Part shown: positions 1 to 9,202 of the stretch, piece by piece
Position numbering within the stretch: the first letter of the stretch is position 1
Layout: the number at the start of each line of letters is the position of its first letter
NCBI RefSeq assembly: GCF_004124325.1
Contig: NZ_QBDT01000001.1
Location: 1,674,001-1,738,000, forward strand
Reading direction: 5' to 3'
Length of the DNA: 64,000 nucleotides
DNA from: Streptomyces sp. L2
GTDB lineage: Bacteria; Actinomycetota; Actinomycetes; Streptomycetales; Streptomycetaceae
The notes under the pieces: generated by a model
Seen by the model: only the letters and a program-made list of their open reading frames with translations
Databases searched by the model: none
What the model was told of the DNA's origin: nothing
Program-made: the position numbers and the translations under genes

Positions 1-232
1 TCACCCAGGTGGAGATCTGGTCCCAGATCTTCGAGGGCATCGAGAAGTTGAACGGATCGATGATCTTCGCGCGGGAGAGCCACTCCCACAGCCCGAGGAA
101 GGCCACGAGGACCAGGGCGCGGGTCGCGTTGACGACGACCTTGTGCCGGCGTGCGGCACGCGCGCGTGACTGTGCGCGGTCGGGGGTCTTGACGGTGTCG
201 ACGACGGGCGTGCTGAGAACCTCAGGCGACAT
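1..232 (-). CDS. ABC transporter permease, SsuC/TauC type (partial, runs off left edge)
   Basis: Only the first 77 or so codons are present; the rest lies left of the window. The start ATG is at 232-230. The visible N-terminus is a basic cytoplasmic stretch rich in Arg followed by one hydrophobic segment (ALVLVAFLGLWEWLSR), which matches the N-terminus of BPD-type inner-membrane permeases of the nitrate/sulfonate/taurine family. Its start overlaps the end of the ATPase gene by 11 bp (222-232), so the two are translationally coupled. The substrate cannot be told from this fragment; family assignment rests on the first TM segment and on the neighbouring ATPase. Confidence 0.75.
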   Translation of the reverse strand, partial: MSPEVLSTPVVDTVKTPDRAQSRARAARRHKVVVNATRALVLVAFLGLWEWLSRAKIIDPFNFSMPSKIWDQISTWV

Positions 233-1037
233 GGGCGGCACCTCTTTCACGGGTGATGCGGACCTCTTCGCCGAGGGACTCCCAGATCTCGCGGTAGATC
301 TCGATGAACCGCGGCTCCAGGCGGACGGACTCGACCTTGCGCGGCCGGGGCAGGTCGATGTCGAAGACCTGCTTGACGGTCGCCGGGCCGGCGGTCATCA
401 CGACGACCTTGTCGGCCAGCGCGATGGACTCCTCCAGGTCGTGGGTGACGAAGACGACGGACGCGCCCGTGCCCTCCCACAGCTCCAGCAGCTCGTCCGA
501 CATCAGCGCCCGGGTCTGCACGTCGAGCGCGGAGAACGGCTCGTCCATCAGCAGGATCTCGGGGTCGTTGACGAAGGTGGCGGCGAGAGCGACACGCTTG
601 CGCTGGCCGCCGGAGAGCTGGTGCGGATAGCGGTCCTCGAAGGCGGCGAGGCCGACGCGGGCCAGCCACTCGCGGGCCCGCTCCTTGGCCTCGGCCTTGG
701 GCACGCCGCGGAAGCGTGGCCCGGCCATGACGTTGGACAGGACCGTGCGCCAGGGGAAGGTGGCGTCCTGCTGGAAGACGAAACCGACCTTGTCGCCGAC
801 GCCGTCGACCGGTTCGCCGGCCACCAGCACCTCGCCCTCGGTGGGCTCCTCCAGACCGCTGACCAGGGTCAGTGTGGTGGACTTGCCGCAGCCGGTGGGT
901 CCGACGACGGCGACGAACTCACCACGCCGGACGGTGAGGTCCAGACCGTGCACGGCCGTGTGCAGACCCCCCGACGGGGTCTTGAAAATCTTGCTCGCGC
1001 CCCGGAGCTCGATGGCGGGGCTGGTGTCTGCGCTCAT
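222..1037 (-). CDS. ABC transporter ATP-binding protein, SsuB/TauB/NrtD family
   Basis: A 271-residue nucleotide-binding subunit that energises uptake through the permease encoded just downstream. Walker A (GPTGCGKSTT), a Q-loop (VFQQDATFPW), the signature LSGGQRKRVALA, Walker B (ILLMDEPFSALD) and the H-loop (VTHD) are all intact. The DATFPWRTV Q-loop region is typical of nitrate, sulfonate, taurine and pyrimidine importers. I chose the ATG at 1037 (protein begins MSADTSP) rather than a longer frame, because the extra 24 residues are arginine-rich and unlike the family. It is probably first in an operon with the permease and a binding protein outside the window. Substrate unknown. Confidence 0.9.
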   Translation of the reverse strand: MSADTSPAIELRGASKIFKTPSGGLHTAVHGLDLTVRRGEFVAVVGPTGCGKSTTLTLVSGLEEPTEGEVLVAGEPVDGVGDKVGFVFQQDATFPWRTVLSNVMAGPRFRGVPKAEAKERAREWLARVGLAAFEDRYPHQLSGGQRKRVALAATFVNDPEILLMDEPFSALDVQTRALMSDELLELWEGTGASVVFVTHDLEESIALADKVVVMTAGPATVKQVFDIDLPRPRKVESVRLEPRFIEIYREIWESLGEEVRITRERGAAHVA

Positions 1038-1196
1038 GGCCCGGGACGGTAGATGTGGCCCCCGCCACAGCAGCAGTCTTGTGAGCACATGCCGTTCTTT
1101 TGCTCGCAAGAGCCTGTTGTGCTCATTCTGCTCGGGTTACAACTGCGGAGCCGAAACACGGGCCAAGCGCTCGCCGGCCTTGTGAGGAGAGGCCCG

Positions 1197-1889
1197 ATGA
1201 TTGACGTCCTGGTGGTGGACGACGACTTCCGCGTCGCCGAGATAAACGCCAAGTACGTGGGAAAGGTTCCCGGCTTCCGGGTCACCGCCCGCGCGCACAG
1301 CGCTGCCCAGGCGCTGGCCGCCGTCGAACGCCACTCGGTCGACCTCGTGCTGCTCGACCACTACCTGCCCGACGAGACCGGCCTGGACCTCGTGCACCGC
1401 ATGCGCGAACACGGCCACGGCACCGACGTCATCATGATCACCGCGGCCAGCGACGTGACGACCGTCCAGAAGGCGATGCGCCTGGGCGCCCTGCACTACC
1501 TGGTCAAACCCTTCACCTTCGCCGCGCTGCGCACCCGTCTGGAGTCCTACGCGGCGCTGCGCCGCACCGTCGACCGGGTCGGCGGCCGCGGACTCACCGG
1601 CCAGGAGCAGGTCGACCGCATCTTCGGCGCCCTGCGGACGGCCCCCGCGCCCTCGGCCCCCGGCCTGCCCAGCGGCCACTCGGAACCCACCACGGATCTC
1701 ATCTGCGACGTCCTGCACCGGGCCGAGCACCCCCTGTCCGCCCACGAGGTGGCCGCCGAGACCGGCCTGAGCCGCTCCACCGCCCAGCGCTACCTCCGCC
1801 ACCTGGAACAGGCGGGCCGCTTGCGCCTGTCCCTGAAGTACGGCGACACCGGCCGGCCGGAACACCGCTACGCGTGGGTGGCGCCCTGA
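1197..1889 (+). CDS. Response regulator, CitB/DpiA type with winged-helix output
   Basis: A 230-residue two-component response regulator. The receiver domain occupies about residues 1-120, with the acidic pocket at DDD near the N-terminus, the phosphoacceptor Asp in VDLVLLDHYLPD, and the conserved Lys in LVKPFTF. The C-terminal part (EVAAETGLSRSTAQRYLRHL) is a helix-turn-helix like that of DpiA/CitB, which regulate uptake of di- and tricarboxylates. ATG 1197 has AGGAGAGG just upstream; reading further upstream only adds junk. The gene is divergent from the ABC importer, and the acetate-type symporter lies next to it in the opposite orientation. No histidine kinase of the CitA type is visible nearby, so it is an orphan within the window. 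Confidence 0.88.
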   Translation: MIDVLVVDDDFRVAEINAKYVGKVPGFRVTARAHSAAQALAAVERHSVDLVLLDHYLPDETGLDLVHRMREHGHGTDVIMITAASDVTTVQKAMRLGALHYLVKPFTFAALRTRLESYAALRRTVDRVGGRGLTGQEQVDRIFGALRTAPAPSAPGLPSGHSEPTTDLICDVLHRAEHPLSAHEVAAETGLSRSTAQRYLRHLEQAGRLRLSLKYGDTGRPEHRYAWVAP

Positions 1890-1926
1890 GCGGGCGACCG
1901 CCGTGGCAGCGTCGGGGACCGCGGGA

Positions 1927-3519
1927 CTACGCGGCTCCGGCGCCGGTCAGCGAGCGCACCTCGGTCTCCGCGTACTTGGCCTCGTCGGCGGCCTCGTCCG
2001 AGGTGAGCGTGCCGAGCCAGCCGGCCAGGAAGCCGAGCGGAATCGAGACGATGCCCGGGTTCTGCAGCGGGAAGTACTGGAAGTCGACCCCCGGGAACAG
2101 CGAACCCGGGCTGCCCGAGACCACCGGGGACAGCACCACCAGCCCCAGTGCCGGGATCAGCCCGCCGTATACGGCCCACACCGCGCCGCGCGTCGTGAAG
2201 CCCCGCCAGAACAGCGAGTAGAGCAGCACCGGCAGATTCGCGGACGCGGCCACGGCGAAGGCGAGCCCGACCAGGAAGGCCACGTTGAGGTCGCGGGCCA
2301 GCAACCCGAGCGCGATCGCGACGACACCGATACCGACCGCCGCCCACCGCGCCACCGCCACCTCGCTACGGGCCTTGGAGTCCGGCCTCCGCAGCGACGC
2401 GTACAGGTCGTGGGCCACCGACGCCGACGAGGCGAGCGTGATCCCGGCGACCACCGCGAGGATGGTGGCGAAGGCCACTGCGGCGACGACCGCGAACAGC
2501 ACCGTGCCTCCCGTTGATCGCGCACCGCCGCCCAGGTCGAGGGCGAGCAGCGGCACCGCGGTGTTCCCGGCCGCGTTGGAGGCACGCACCGCCTCGGGAC
2601 CCACGATCGCGGCCGCGCCGAACCCGAGGACGATCGTCATCAGGTAGAAGCCGCCGATCAGGCCGATGGACCACACCGCCGAGCGGCGGGCCGCCCGTGC
2701 GGTCGGCACGGTGTAGAAGCGCGAGAGGATGTGCGGCAGCCCGCCCGTGCCCAGTACGAGCGCGAGACCCAGACTGATGAAGTCCAGGCGCGCCGTCCAG
2801 CTCCCGCCGTACTTCAGGCCCGGTGCCAGAAAGGCGCTCCCGTGTCCGCTGCGCTGTGCGGCGGTGACCAGGAGCCGGTCGACATCGCCGTGGAAGCGCA
2901 CCAGCACCAGCACGGTCAGCGCGATCGTCCCGCTGATCAGCAGGACCGCCTTGACGATCTGGATCCAGGTGGTGGCCCGCATCCCGCCCAGCGACACATA
3001 GACCACCATGAGCGCGCCGACCCCGATGACCGTCCACGCCTGGGCCGCCCCGCTCGTCCGCCCCAGCAGCAGCGCCACCAGGCTGCCCGCGCCCACCATC
3101 TGCGCCACCAGATAGAGCACGGACACGGTGACCGAAGACGTGCCCGCAGCGATGCGCACCGGCCGCTCGCTCATCCGCGCGGCCACCACGTCCGCCAGGG
3201 TGAACCGCCCACAGTTGCGCACCAGTTCCGCCACCAGGAACAGCACCAGCAGCCAGGCCACGAGGAAGCCCACCACATAGAGCAGCCCGTCGTAGCCGTA
3301 CAGCGCGATGAGTCCGGTGACGCCCAGGAAGGACGCGGCCGACATGTAGTCACCGGAGATGGCAAAACCATTCTCCATCGGAGAGAAGAGCCGGCCGCCG
3401 GCGTAGAACTCCTCGGCCGACCCACGCCGGTTACGGCTCACCCACGTGGTGATGCCCAGCGTCACGGCCACGAAGCCGCTGAACAGCACCAGCGCCAAGG
3501 CCTGGTGATGCCCAGTCAC
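1927..3519 (-). CDS. actP: Sodium:solute symporter, cation/acetate symporter family
   Basis: A 530-residue polytopic membrane protein of the solute:sodium symporter family, closest to ActP, which imports acetate and other short monocarboxylates with Na+. Family marks include NRRGSAEEFYAGGR after the first TM segment, GDYMSAASFLGVTG in TM2, and about 13 hydrophobic segments. Length is normal for ActP (about 550). The start ATG overlaps the TGA of the upstream DUF485 gene by 4 bp, the usual DUF485-ActP pairing seen in E. coli yjcH-actP. The exact monocarboxylate is inferred only. Confidence 0.88.
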   Translation of the reverse strand: MTGHHQALALVLFSGFVAVTLGITTWVSRNRRGSAEEFYAGGRLFSPMENGFAISGDYMSAASFLGVTGLIALYGYDGLLYVVGFLVAWLLVLFLVAELVRNCGRFTLADVVAARMSERPVRIAAGTSSVTVSVLYLVAQMVGAGSLVALLLGRTSGAAQAWTVIGVGALMVVYVSLGGMRATTWIQIVKAVLLISGTIALTVLVLVRFHGDVDRLLVTAAQRSGHGSAFLAPGLKYGGSWTARLDFISLGLALVLGTGGLPHILSRFYTVPTARAARRSAVWSIGLIGGFYLMTIVLGFGAAAIVGPEAVRASNAAGNTAVPLLALDLGGGARSTGGTVLFAVVAAVAFATILAVVAGITLASSASVAHDLYASLRRPDSKARSEVAVARWAAVGIGVVAIALGLLARDLNVAFLVGLAFAVAASANLPVLLYSLFWRGFTTRGAVWAVYGGLIPALGLVVLSPVVSGSPGSLFPGVDFQYFPLQNPGIVSIPLGFLAGWLGTLTSDEAADEAKYAETEVRSLTGAGAA

Positions 3520-4064
3520 GAGGAACCTCCGCCGACCCCGCGCGTCATCTCCTGCGTGTCCCAGCGCAGTTCCAGCGCGGCCCGGTCCCGGCGCAGCCGC
3601 GCGTGCCGGACATAGGCCCAGGTCAGCAGAAACGTGGTGAGGAACTGGCCGAGCCCCGCGAGCAGCGCCACGTTCACCGCCCCGGCGACGGGCCGGGCCA
3701 TCAGCCCGGGCGCCGTCGTCGCGGCGACCACGTACGCGACGTACCAGGAGAGGAAGAGGACGGCACCCGGCACCACGAATCCGCGGTACCGCGAGCGCAC
3801 CTCCTGGAAGGCCTCACTGCGCTGCACTTCCAGGTATACGTCGCGGGCGCGTACGACCGTTTCCCCCGCCTCCCCTCTCGGGAAGGGCACGGCCGGCGCC
3901 GAGGTTCCGGTGCCGGCGGCCTCGCCCCATCCGGAGGCGAGCGCGTCGTACCAGGGATCCTCGTACCTCACCTCGCGGGAGGCCGCGGCCCGGTCGTCGT
4001 GGTTGCCGGCGGGGCTCTCGGGACTGTCACCGGCTCCGCGGGAACGGCCGTTGTTCGAGTGCAT
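3516..4064 (-). CDS. DUF485 family membrane protein, partner of the symporter
   Basis: A 182-residue protein with a long hydrophilic N-terminus (about 90 residues, Gly/Ser/Pro/acidic) and two hydrophobic segments (FVVPGAVLFLSWYVAYVVAATT and a second around VNVALLAGLGQFLTTFLL) ending in a basic tail. This matches DUF485 (E. coli YjcH), normally encoded just before actP; here the overlap is 4 bp. Its function is unknown but it is thought to assist the symporter. I took ATG 4064; a TTG two codons upstream is possible. The extended N-terminus is a common actinobacterial feature. Confidence 0.85.
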   Translation of the reverse strand: MHSNNGRSRGAGDSPESPAGNHDDRAAASREVRYEDPWYDALASGWGEAAGTGTSAPAVPFPRGEAGETVVRARDVYLEVQRSEAFQEVRSRYRGFVVPGAVLFLSWYVAYVVAATTAPGLMARPVAGAVNVALLAGLGQFLTTFLLTWAYVRHARLRRDRAALELRWDTQEMTRGVGGGSS

Positions 4065-4141
4065 GCCCAAGGATGGACAGACCGGAAGATCCCCGACTCT
4101 TCTTCCCTCAGGTCTTCACCCCATCAGGTGACCTCGGTGAC

Positions 4142-4825
4142 TCACTCCCCGGAGGGCCGCACCAGCCCCTTCGCATACGCGTAACGCACCGCCTGCGCCC
4201 GGTCCTTGAGGCCCGTCTTGGCGAACAGGTTGTTGATGTGGGTCTTGACGGTCGCCGTGGACACATGCAGCCGCTGGGCGATCTCCTGGTTGGTGAGGCC
4301 GTCCGCGATCAGCACCAGGACCTCGGTCTCCCGCGCGGTCAGCCCGTCGGGCGGTTCGACGGCCGCCGGTCCGGGCTCGGGCTCCGACAGCCGTTCCAGC
4401 AACCGGCGCTGGACACTCGGCGCCAGCCCGGCCTGCCCGGACAGAACGCTGTGCACGGCCCGCACGATCTCGTCGCCGCCCGCGTCCTTGGTGAGATATC
4501 CGCGAGCCCCGGCGTGCAGCGCGGGAAACAGCGATTCGTCGTCCGCGTACGTGGTCAGCACCACGACCTGGGTTCCCGGATACTGCGACCGGATCCGCCG
4601 CGTCGCCTCCACCCCGTCGCAGCGGGGCATCCGCAGGTCCATCAGCACCACGTCCGGAGCGAGGTCGGCGACCAGCCGCACCGCCTCCTCACCGTCGCCC
4701 GCGGAACCGACGACCTCGACTCCCTCCAGCAGACCGAGCAGCATCACGATGCCTTCCCGGACCACGGTCTGGTCGTCGGCGACCACCACCCGCGCCGGCT
4801 TCCCCTCCTCCTTCGTTTCCGTCAT
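4142..4825 (-). CDS. Two-component response regulator, NarL/LuxR family
   Basis: A 227-residue regulator. The N-terminal receiver has the acidic pair in VVVADDQTVVREG, the phosphoacceptor Asp in PDVVLMDLRMP and Lys in YLTKDAGG. The C-terminal LuxR-type HTH shows LTARETEVLVLIADGLTNQEIA then STATVKTHINNLFAKTGLKDR. Its start overlaps the end of the histidine kinase gene by 4 bp (4822-4825), so the pair is coupled and almost certainly cognate. The operon is led by a small membrane protein gene. Target genes are not apparent. Confidence 0.92.
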   Translation of the reverse strand: MTETKEEGKPARVVVADDQTVVREGIVMLLGLLEGVEVVGSAGDGEEAVRLVADLAPDVVLMDLRMPRCDGVEATRRIRSQYPGTQVVVLTTYADDESLFPALHAGARGYLTKDAGGDEIVRAVHSVLSGQAGLAPSVQRRLLERLSEPEPGPAAVEPPDGLTARETEVLVLIADGLTNQEIAQRLHVSTATVKTHINNLFAKTGLKDRAQAVRYAYAKGLVRPSGE

Positions 4826-5973
4826 ACGGGCACCTTCAGCGTCACCACGAACCCCTCCTCCTCCGGTCCCGCGTCCAGTGAACCGCCCAGCAGTTCGGCG
4901 CGCTCCCGCATCCCCAGCAGACCGTACCCGCCGCCGGCCCCGGTGAGTTCGCCCGGCCGGCCACCCGAGTCCCGTACGTTCAGCATCACCTGGTGATCGC
5001 TGTAGTCGAGCCGCAGCTGGACCTTGGCCCCTTGCGCGTGCTTGCGGACGTTCGTCAGCGCCTCCTGCGCCACCCTGCGGACCGCCTGGGACGCCTCGGC
5101 CGGCAGGGGCCTGCGCTCACCCGTGACGGTGACCTCCGCACCGGCGGCCTCGCTGACGAGCTCGCTCAGGAAATCCTCGAGCGGTGTCAGCTCACCGCGC
5201 AGCGCGGACAGTGCCTGCCGCGTCTCGGTGAGCCCGTCGCGGGCCATGCCCCGGGCGGCGACCACCCTTTCGAGGATCTGCTGCCGGTCGGCCCCGCGCT
5301 CGATCAGCAGCCGCGCCGCCTCCAGGTGCACCAGTTGCGCCGACAGGCTGTGGGCCAGCACGTCGTGGATCTCGCGCGCGATCCTCGCCCGCTCCGCCAG
5401 CGCCGCGGACTCCGCCTCGGCGGCCCGGGCCGCCCGCTCCTGGGCGAGCAGCCGCTGCGCGCTCCCCCGGGCCTCCGCGTCCAGCCGCAGCACGTATCCG
5501 GCGAGAGCCATGCCCGCCGCGGTGGCGGCGGTGGTCAGCCACACGTCGTTGTTGAACGCGGAGAACGACGCCAGCGCCACCGACGTCACGGGAAGCGCTG
5601 CCCCGAGCGGCAGCCGTTCCAGCGCGGTGATACCGCAGCCGCACCAGATCACCAGCGCCACCACCCTGAATCCGGTGGCCTGTGCCGCGACCGCGATAGC
5701 CAGCAGCACGCTGACGCACACCAGAGAGGGCACCAGCCGGTGCTGGTAGGTGGTACGGAAGAAGGCCCAGGAGACCGCGCCGGCCAGAAGGACTCCCGCC
5801 CCGGCCAGGATTCCGGCCCAGATGCCGACGCGGTTCTGGCTGAAGGTGCCCCACAGGAGCATCCCGAGGGCCAGCATCCGGACGGCCCAGCCGATCATTC
5901 TCCGGACCCGGGCGATCCCTTCGCTGCCGAGCGCTTCGCGCGACGGCCAGCGCGTCCAGGCGTTCTCCGTCAC
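4822..5973 (-). CDS. Sensor histidine kinase, NarX/DesK (HPK7) type
   Basis: A 383-residue membrane kinase. About five hydrophobic segments in residues 25-165 form the sensor; a coiled linker (QRLLAQERAARAAEAESAALAERARIAREIHD) leads into the dimerisation helix whose phosphoacceptor His is in REIHDVLAHSL. The catalytic domain shows the N-box (VRRVAQEALTNVRKHA) and a G-box (GGYGLLGMRERAELLGG). There is no extracytoplasmic domain, so it probably senses a membrane or intramembrane cue. It overlaps both neighbours by 4 bp: the upstream membrane protein (5970-5973) and the downstream response regulator. Confidence 0.92.
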   Translation of the reverse strand: MTENAWTRWPSREALGSEGIARVRRMIGWAVRMLALGMLLWGTFSQNRVGIWAGILAGAGVLLAGAVSWAFFRTTYQHRLVPSLVCVSVLLAIAVAAQATGFRVVALVIWCGCGITALERLPLGAALPVTSVALASFSAFNNDVWLTTAATAAGMALAGYVLRLDAEARGSAQRLLAQERAARAAEAESAALAERARIAREIHDVLAHSLSAQLVHLEAARLLIERGADRQQILERVVAARGMARDGLTETRQALSALRGELTPLEDFLSELVSEAAGAEVTVTGERRPLPAEASQAVRRVAQEALTNVRKHAQGAKVQLRLDYSDHQVMLNVRDSGGRPGELTGAGGGYGLLGMRERAELLGGSLDAGPEEEGFVVTLKVPV

Positions 5974-6491
5974 ACGAACTCCTTCCGGGTGGCCGGCATG
6001 GCGTCACCGTACGCCGAGACCGAGGGGCTCACGTCGTCGAGCGACCGCGCCCGCCAGGTCAGGACGCCGGAGCGGACGAGCAGGGTGCCGGCGAGGCCGA
6101 GCATCAGGGCGGAGCTGTCCTGGTGGATCCCGAGGGCCGCCCCGAGGGCGAAGACGCCGACCCGCAGGGCTATGCCGGCGGCCCACACGGCGCCGCTCGC
6201 CTTGCTGCTCCTGGTCCACACGGACCCGTCCGGCTCCGTCCACACCCGCGTGGTCCACGCCCATCCGGCGCCCGTGCCCAGACCGATCAGCAGTTCCACG
6301 GCGAGCAGCACCGCGGACCCCGTGTGGTGATGGGCGTCGAGTATGCCGGGCTCGCGCAGCGCGACGACGGCGAGGACGGCGGGCAGCACCCACCAGCGCC
6401 GGTCGGTGTCGATCGGGCGCGCGCGGAACTGTCGTGCGATCACTAGGGCGGCGACGATCACGATCACCAGCGCATTGACGAGCCCGGGCAT
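5970..6491 (-). CDS. Integral membrane protein, CcdC/DUF1453-like
   Basis: A 173-residue protein with about four to five TM segments. It begins with a hydrophobic helix (LVNALVIVIVAALVIARQF) followed by RPIDTDRRWWVLPAVLAV, a layout seen in DUF1453/CcdC-like proteins of Streptomyces. ATG 6491 is preceded by GGAGGCTCTG; longer readings upstream are low-complexity Pro/Arg sequence and were rejected. It is the first gene of the three-gene operon with the kinase and regulator (4-bp overlap), so it may modulate the sensor. Biochemical function unknown. Confidence 0.75.
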   Translation of the reverse strand: MPGLVNALVIVIVAALVIARQFRARPIDTDRRWWVLPAVLAVVALREPGILDAHHHTGSAVLLAVELLIGLGTGAGWAWTTRVWTEPDGSVWTRSSKASGAVWAAGIALRVGVFALGAALGIHQDSSALMLGLAGTLLVRSGVLTWRARSLDDVSPSVSAYGDAMPATRKEFV

Positions 6492-7078
6492 CAGAGCCTC
6501 CGTGAGCGGGGAAGGAATGTCGGAGCCGAGCGCTGCCGACGCCTTCGACGTTACGGAAATCCACGGTCCAGGAGATCGGAGCGGGGGTGGATCACGGGTG
6601 GAAACCCGAGCCCCGACGGTCTCCACCCACGGGTGGAGAAACGCGGGGTCGCACCGGCGAGGGGGCGCGGCTGCCCAGCCCACGGGCCTTCCGGGGCGGA
6701 GGGAGTGGCTCCCTCGGCTGTTCATCAGCGGAGGAGCGGCTCCGCCGGTTCGACGGACGAGGGGGCAGGGGCAGGGGCAGGGGCAGGCTGGAGGGGCGAC
6801 GGGTACCGCGGAGCCGTGGGCGAGGCCGCGTGCATGTGGTGCGGAAGCCCGCCCACTCCGCCGGGCGGCCGAGCCGCAGCGCCGCATGCCTGGCCGGCCG
6901 CCGACTCGGCACCTCACCGGCCCGGCAGCGCACCGGCGTGCGGCTCGCCCGGGACGCCCCGCCCGCCCTCGGCGACCACACCGCACTCGGCCGTCCCCGG
7001 GCCCGTACCCGGCCATCCCCGGTCGAGCCGCCGTACCCGGTCGCAGCCGCCCTGTCCGGCCCCAGCCGAGCGCAGCGG
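6492..7078. other. Gene-poor stretch between a signalling operon and parE
   Basis: 587 bp with no convincing coding sequence: frames through it have poor third-position bias and Arg/Pro low-complexity translations. It should hold the promoter of the signalling operon at its left end and the parE 3' flank at its right end. The only distinct structure is a run of four G-tracts (separate entry). Confidence 0.5.
6761..6783 (+). repeat. G-quadruplex-type run of four G-tracts
   Basis: GGGGG followed by three repeats of CAGGGG gives four tracts of at least four G separated by two-base loops, a canonical intramolecular G4 motif. It lies in the non-coding interval between the signalling operon and the 3' end of parE. 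A regulatory role is inference. Confidence 0.7.
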
Positions 7079-9202
7079 CTACGCGTCGATGCGGGACCGG
7101 TCCAGGGTGGCCGCCGAGCTGGAGATGAACTCCTTGCGCGGCGCCACGTCGTTGCCCATCAGCAGATCGAAGACCTGCTCGGCGGCCTCCAGGTCGGCGA
7201 GGTTGATGCGGCGCAGGGTGCGGTGGCGGGGGTCCATCGTGGTCTCGGCCAGCTGGTCGGCGTCCATCTCACCGAGGCCCTTGTAGCGCTGGATGGAGTC
7301 CTTGTACCGGATGTTCTTGCTCTGGAGCTCCATGAGCTTGTCGCGCAGCTCGCGGTCCGAGTACGTGTAGACGTACTTGTCCTGGCCCTTCTTCGGCTGG
7401 ATCAGCTCGATGCGGTGCAGCGGCGGCACGGCGGCGAAGACCCGGCCGGACTCGACCATCGGCCGCATGTACCGCTGGAACAGCGTGAGCAGCAGGCAGC
7501 GGATGTGAGAGCCGTCCACATCGGCGTCGGTCATCATGATGATCTTGCCGTAGCGGGCCTGGTCGATGTCGAAGGTGCGGCCCGAGCCCGCTCCTATGAC
7601 CTGGATGATCGCGCCGCACTCGGCGTTCTTGAGCATGTCGGTCACCGACGAGCGCTGCACGTTGAGGATCTTGCCGCGAATGGGCAGCAGCGCCTGGAAC
7701 TCGGAGTTGCGCGCCAGCTTCGCCGTACCGAGCGCGGAGTCGCCCTCGACGATGAACAGCTCGCTGCGGTCCACGTCGTCGCTGCGGCAGTCCGCGAGCT
7801 TGGCGGGCAGCGAGGAGGACTCCAGAGCGGTCTTCCGGCGCTGGGCGTCCTTGTGCTGGCGGGCCGCGACGCGGGTGCGGGCGGCGGCCACCACCTTCTC
7901 CATGATCACCCGGGCCTGGGCGGCCGCGTCCCGCTTGGTGGACGTCAGGAACGCCTTCAGTTCCTTGGTGACCACGTTGTTCACGATGCGGCGGGCCGCC
8001 GAGGTGCCGAGGACCTCCTTGGTCTGCCCCTCGAACTGCGGCTCGGAGAGCCGCACGGTGACGACGGCGCTGAGGCCTTCCAGGGCGTCGTCCTTGACCA
8101 CGTTGTCCTCGGCGACGCGCAGCAGCTTCTTGGCGCGGAGCACCTCGTTCATGGTCTGGGTGAGGGCCTGCTCGAAGCCGGCCACGTGCGTGCCGCCCTT
8201 GGGCGTGGCGATGATGTTGACGAACGACCGCAGGGTGGTGTCGTAGCCGGTGCCCCAGCGCAGCGCCACGTCGACACCCAGTTCGCGGGTGACCTCCTTG
8301 GGCGTCATCTGGCCGTGTTCGTCCAGGACGGGGACGGTCTCCTTGAAGGTGCCCTGTCCGGAGAAGCGGAGGATGTCGCAGACGGCCTTGTCGCGCGCCA
8401 GGTACTCGCAGAACTCGCTGATGCCGCCGTCGAAGCGGAAGGACTCCTCGCCCTTGCTGCCGCCCTCACCGAGGCCGAACTCGTCCCGGACGACGATGGT
8501 GAGGCCGGGGACCAGGAACGCGGTCTGGCGGGCGCGCTGGTGCAGGTTCTCCAGGGAGAGCTTGGCGTCCTTCAGGAAGATCTGCCGGTCGGCCCAGTAG
8601 CGCACGCGCGTGCCGCTGCGGGTCTTGGGCACCTTCTTGGTCTTGCGCATGCCGCTCTTGGCCTCGAACTTCGCGTCCGGGCCGGCCGCGGCGAAGGCGC
8701 CCGGGACGCCCCTCCGGAAGCTGATGGCGTGGGCATGGCCGGCCCGGTCGACCTCGACGTCCAGGCGGGCGGAGAGCGCGTTGACCACCGAGGCACCGAC
8801 GCCGTGCAGGCCGCCGGAGGCGGCGTAGGAGCCGCCGCCGAACTTGCCGCCCGCGTGGAGCTTGGTCATGACGACCTCGACACCGGACAGGCCGGTCTTC
8901 GGCTCCACGTCCACGGGGATGCCGCGGCCGTTGTCCCGCACCTCCACCGAGCCGTCGTCGTGGAGGATCACCTCGATGTGGTCGCAGTAGCCGCCCAGGG
9001 CCTCGTCCACCGCGTTGTCGATGATCTCCCACAGGCAGTGCATCAGACCGCGGCTGTCGGTCGAGCCGATGTACATGCCAGGGCGCTTGCGCACGGCTTC
9101 GAGGCCCTCAAGGACGAGCAGGTGCCGCGCGGTGTAGTTGGAACCGTCCCGGTCTGCTCCTGCCAGCAGCGCTGTGGACGGCACGGACGTATCGGCGGTC
9201 AC
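7079..9202 (-). CDS. parE: DNA topoisomerase IV subunit B (second GyrB-type ATPase)
   Basis: A 707-residue type IIA topoisomerase ATPase subunit. The GHKL domain is marked by EIIDNAVDEAL (catalytic Glu/Asn), VRDNGRGIPV and GGLHGVGASVVNALS. The TOPRIM domain shows FIVEGDSALG and DADVDGSHIRCLLLTLF, and the C-terminus has the QRYKGLGEMDADQL region. It powers decatenation of sister chromosomes with ParC. Streptomyces gyrB sits near oriC beside gyrA, so this separate copy next to hrdB fits the ParE role. parC is not adjacent. The start ATG at 9202 gives the normal N-terminus ahead of the TARHLLVLEGLEAVRKRPGMY block. Confidence 0.93.
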   Translation of the reverse strand: MTADTSVPSTALLAGADRDGSNYTARHLLVLEGLEAVRKRPGMYIGSTDSRGLMHCLWEIIDNAVDEALGGYCDHIEVILHDDGSVEVRDNGRGIPVDVEPKTGLSGVEVVMTKLHAGGKFGGGSYAASGGLHGVGASVVNALSARLDVEVDRAGHAHAISFRRGVPGAFAAAGPDAKFEAKSGMRKTKKVPKTRSGTRVRYWADRQIFLKDAKLSLENLHQRARQTAFLVPGLTIVVRDEFGLGEGGSKGEESFRFDGGISEFCEYLARDKAVCDILRFSGQGTFKETVPVLDEHGQMTPKEVTRELGVDVALRWGTGYDTTLRSFVNIIATPKGGTHVAGFEQALTQTMNEVLRAKKLLRVAEDNVVKDDALEGLSAVVTVRLSEPQFEGQTKEVLGTSAARRIVNNVVTKELKAFLTSTKRDAAAQARVIMEKVVAAARTRVAARQHKDAQRRKTALESSSLPAKLADCRSDDVDRSELFIVEGDSALGTAKLARNSEFQALLPIRGKILNVQRSSVTDMLKNAECGAIIQVIGAGSGRTFDIDQARYGKIIMMTDADVDGSHIRCLLLTLFQRYMRPMVESGRVFAAVPPLHRIELIQPKKGQDKYVYTYSDRELRDKLMELQSKNIRYKDSIQRYKGLGEMDADQLAETTMDPRHRTLRRINLADLEAAEQVFDLLMGNDVAPRKEFISSSAATLDRSRIDA

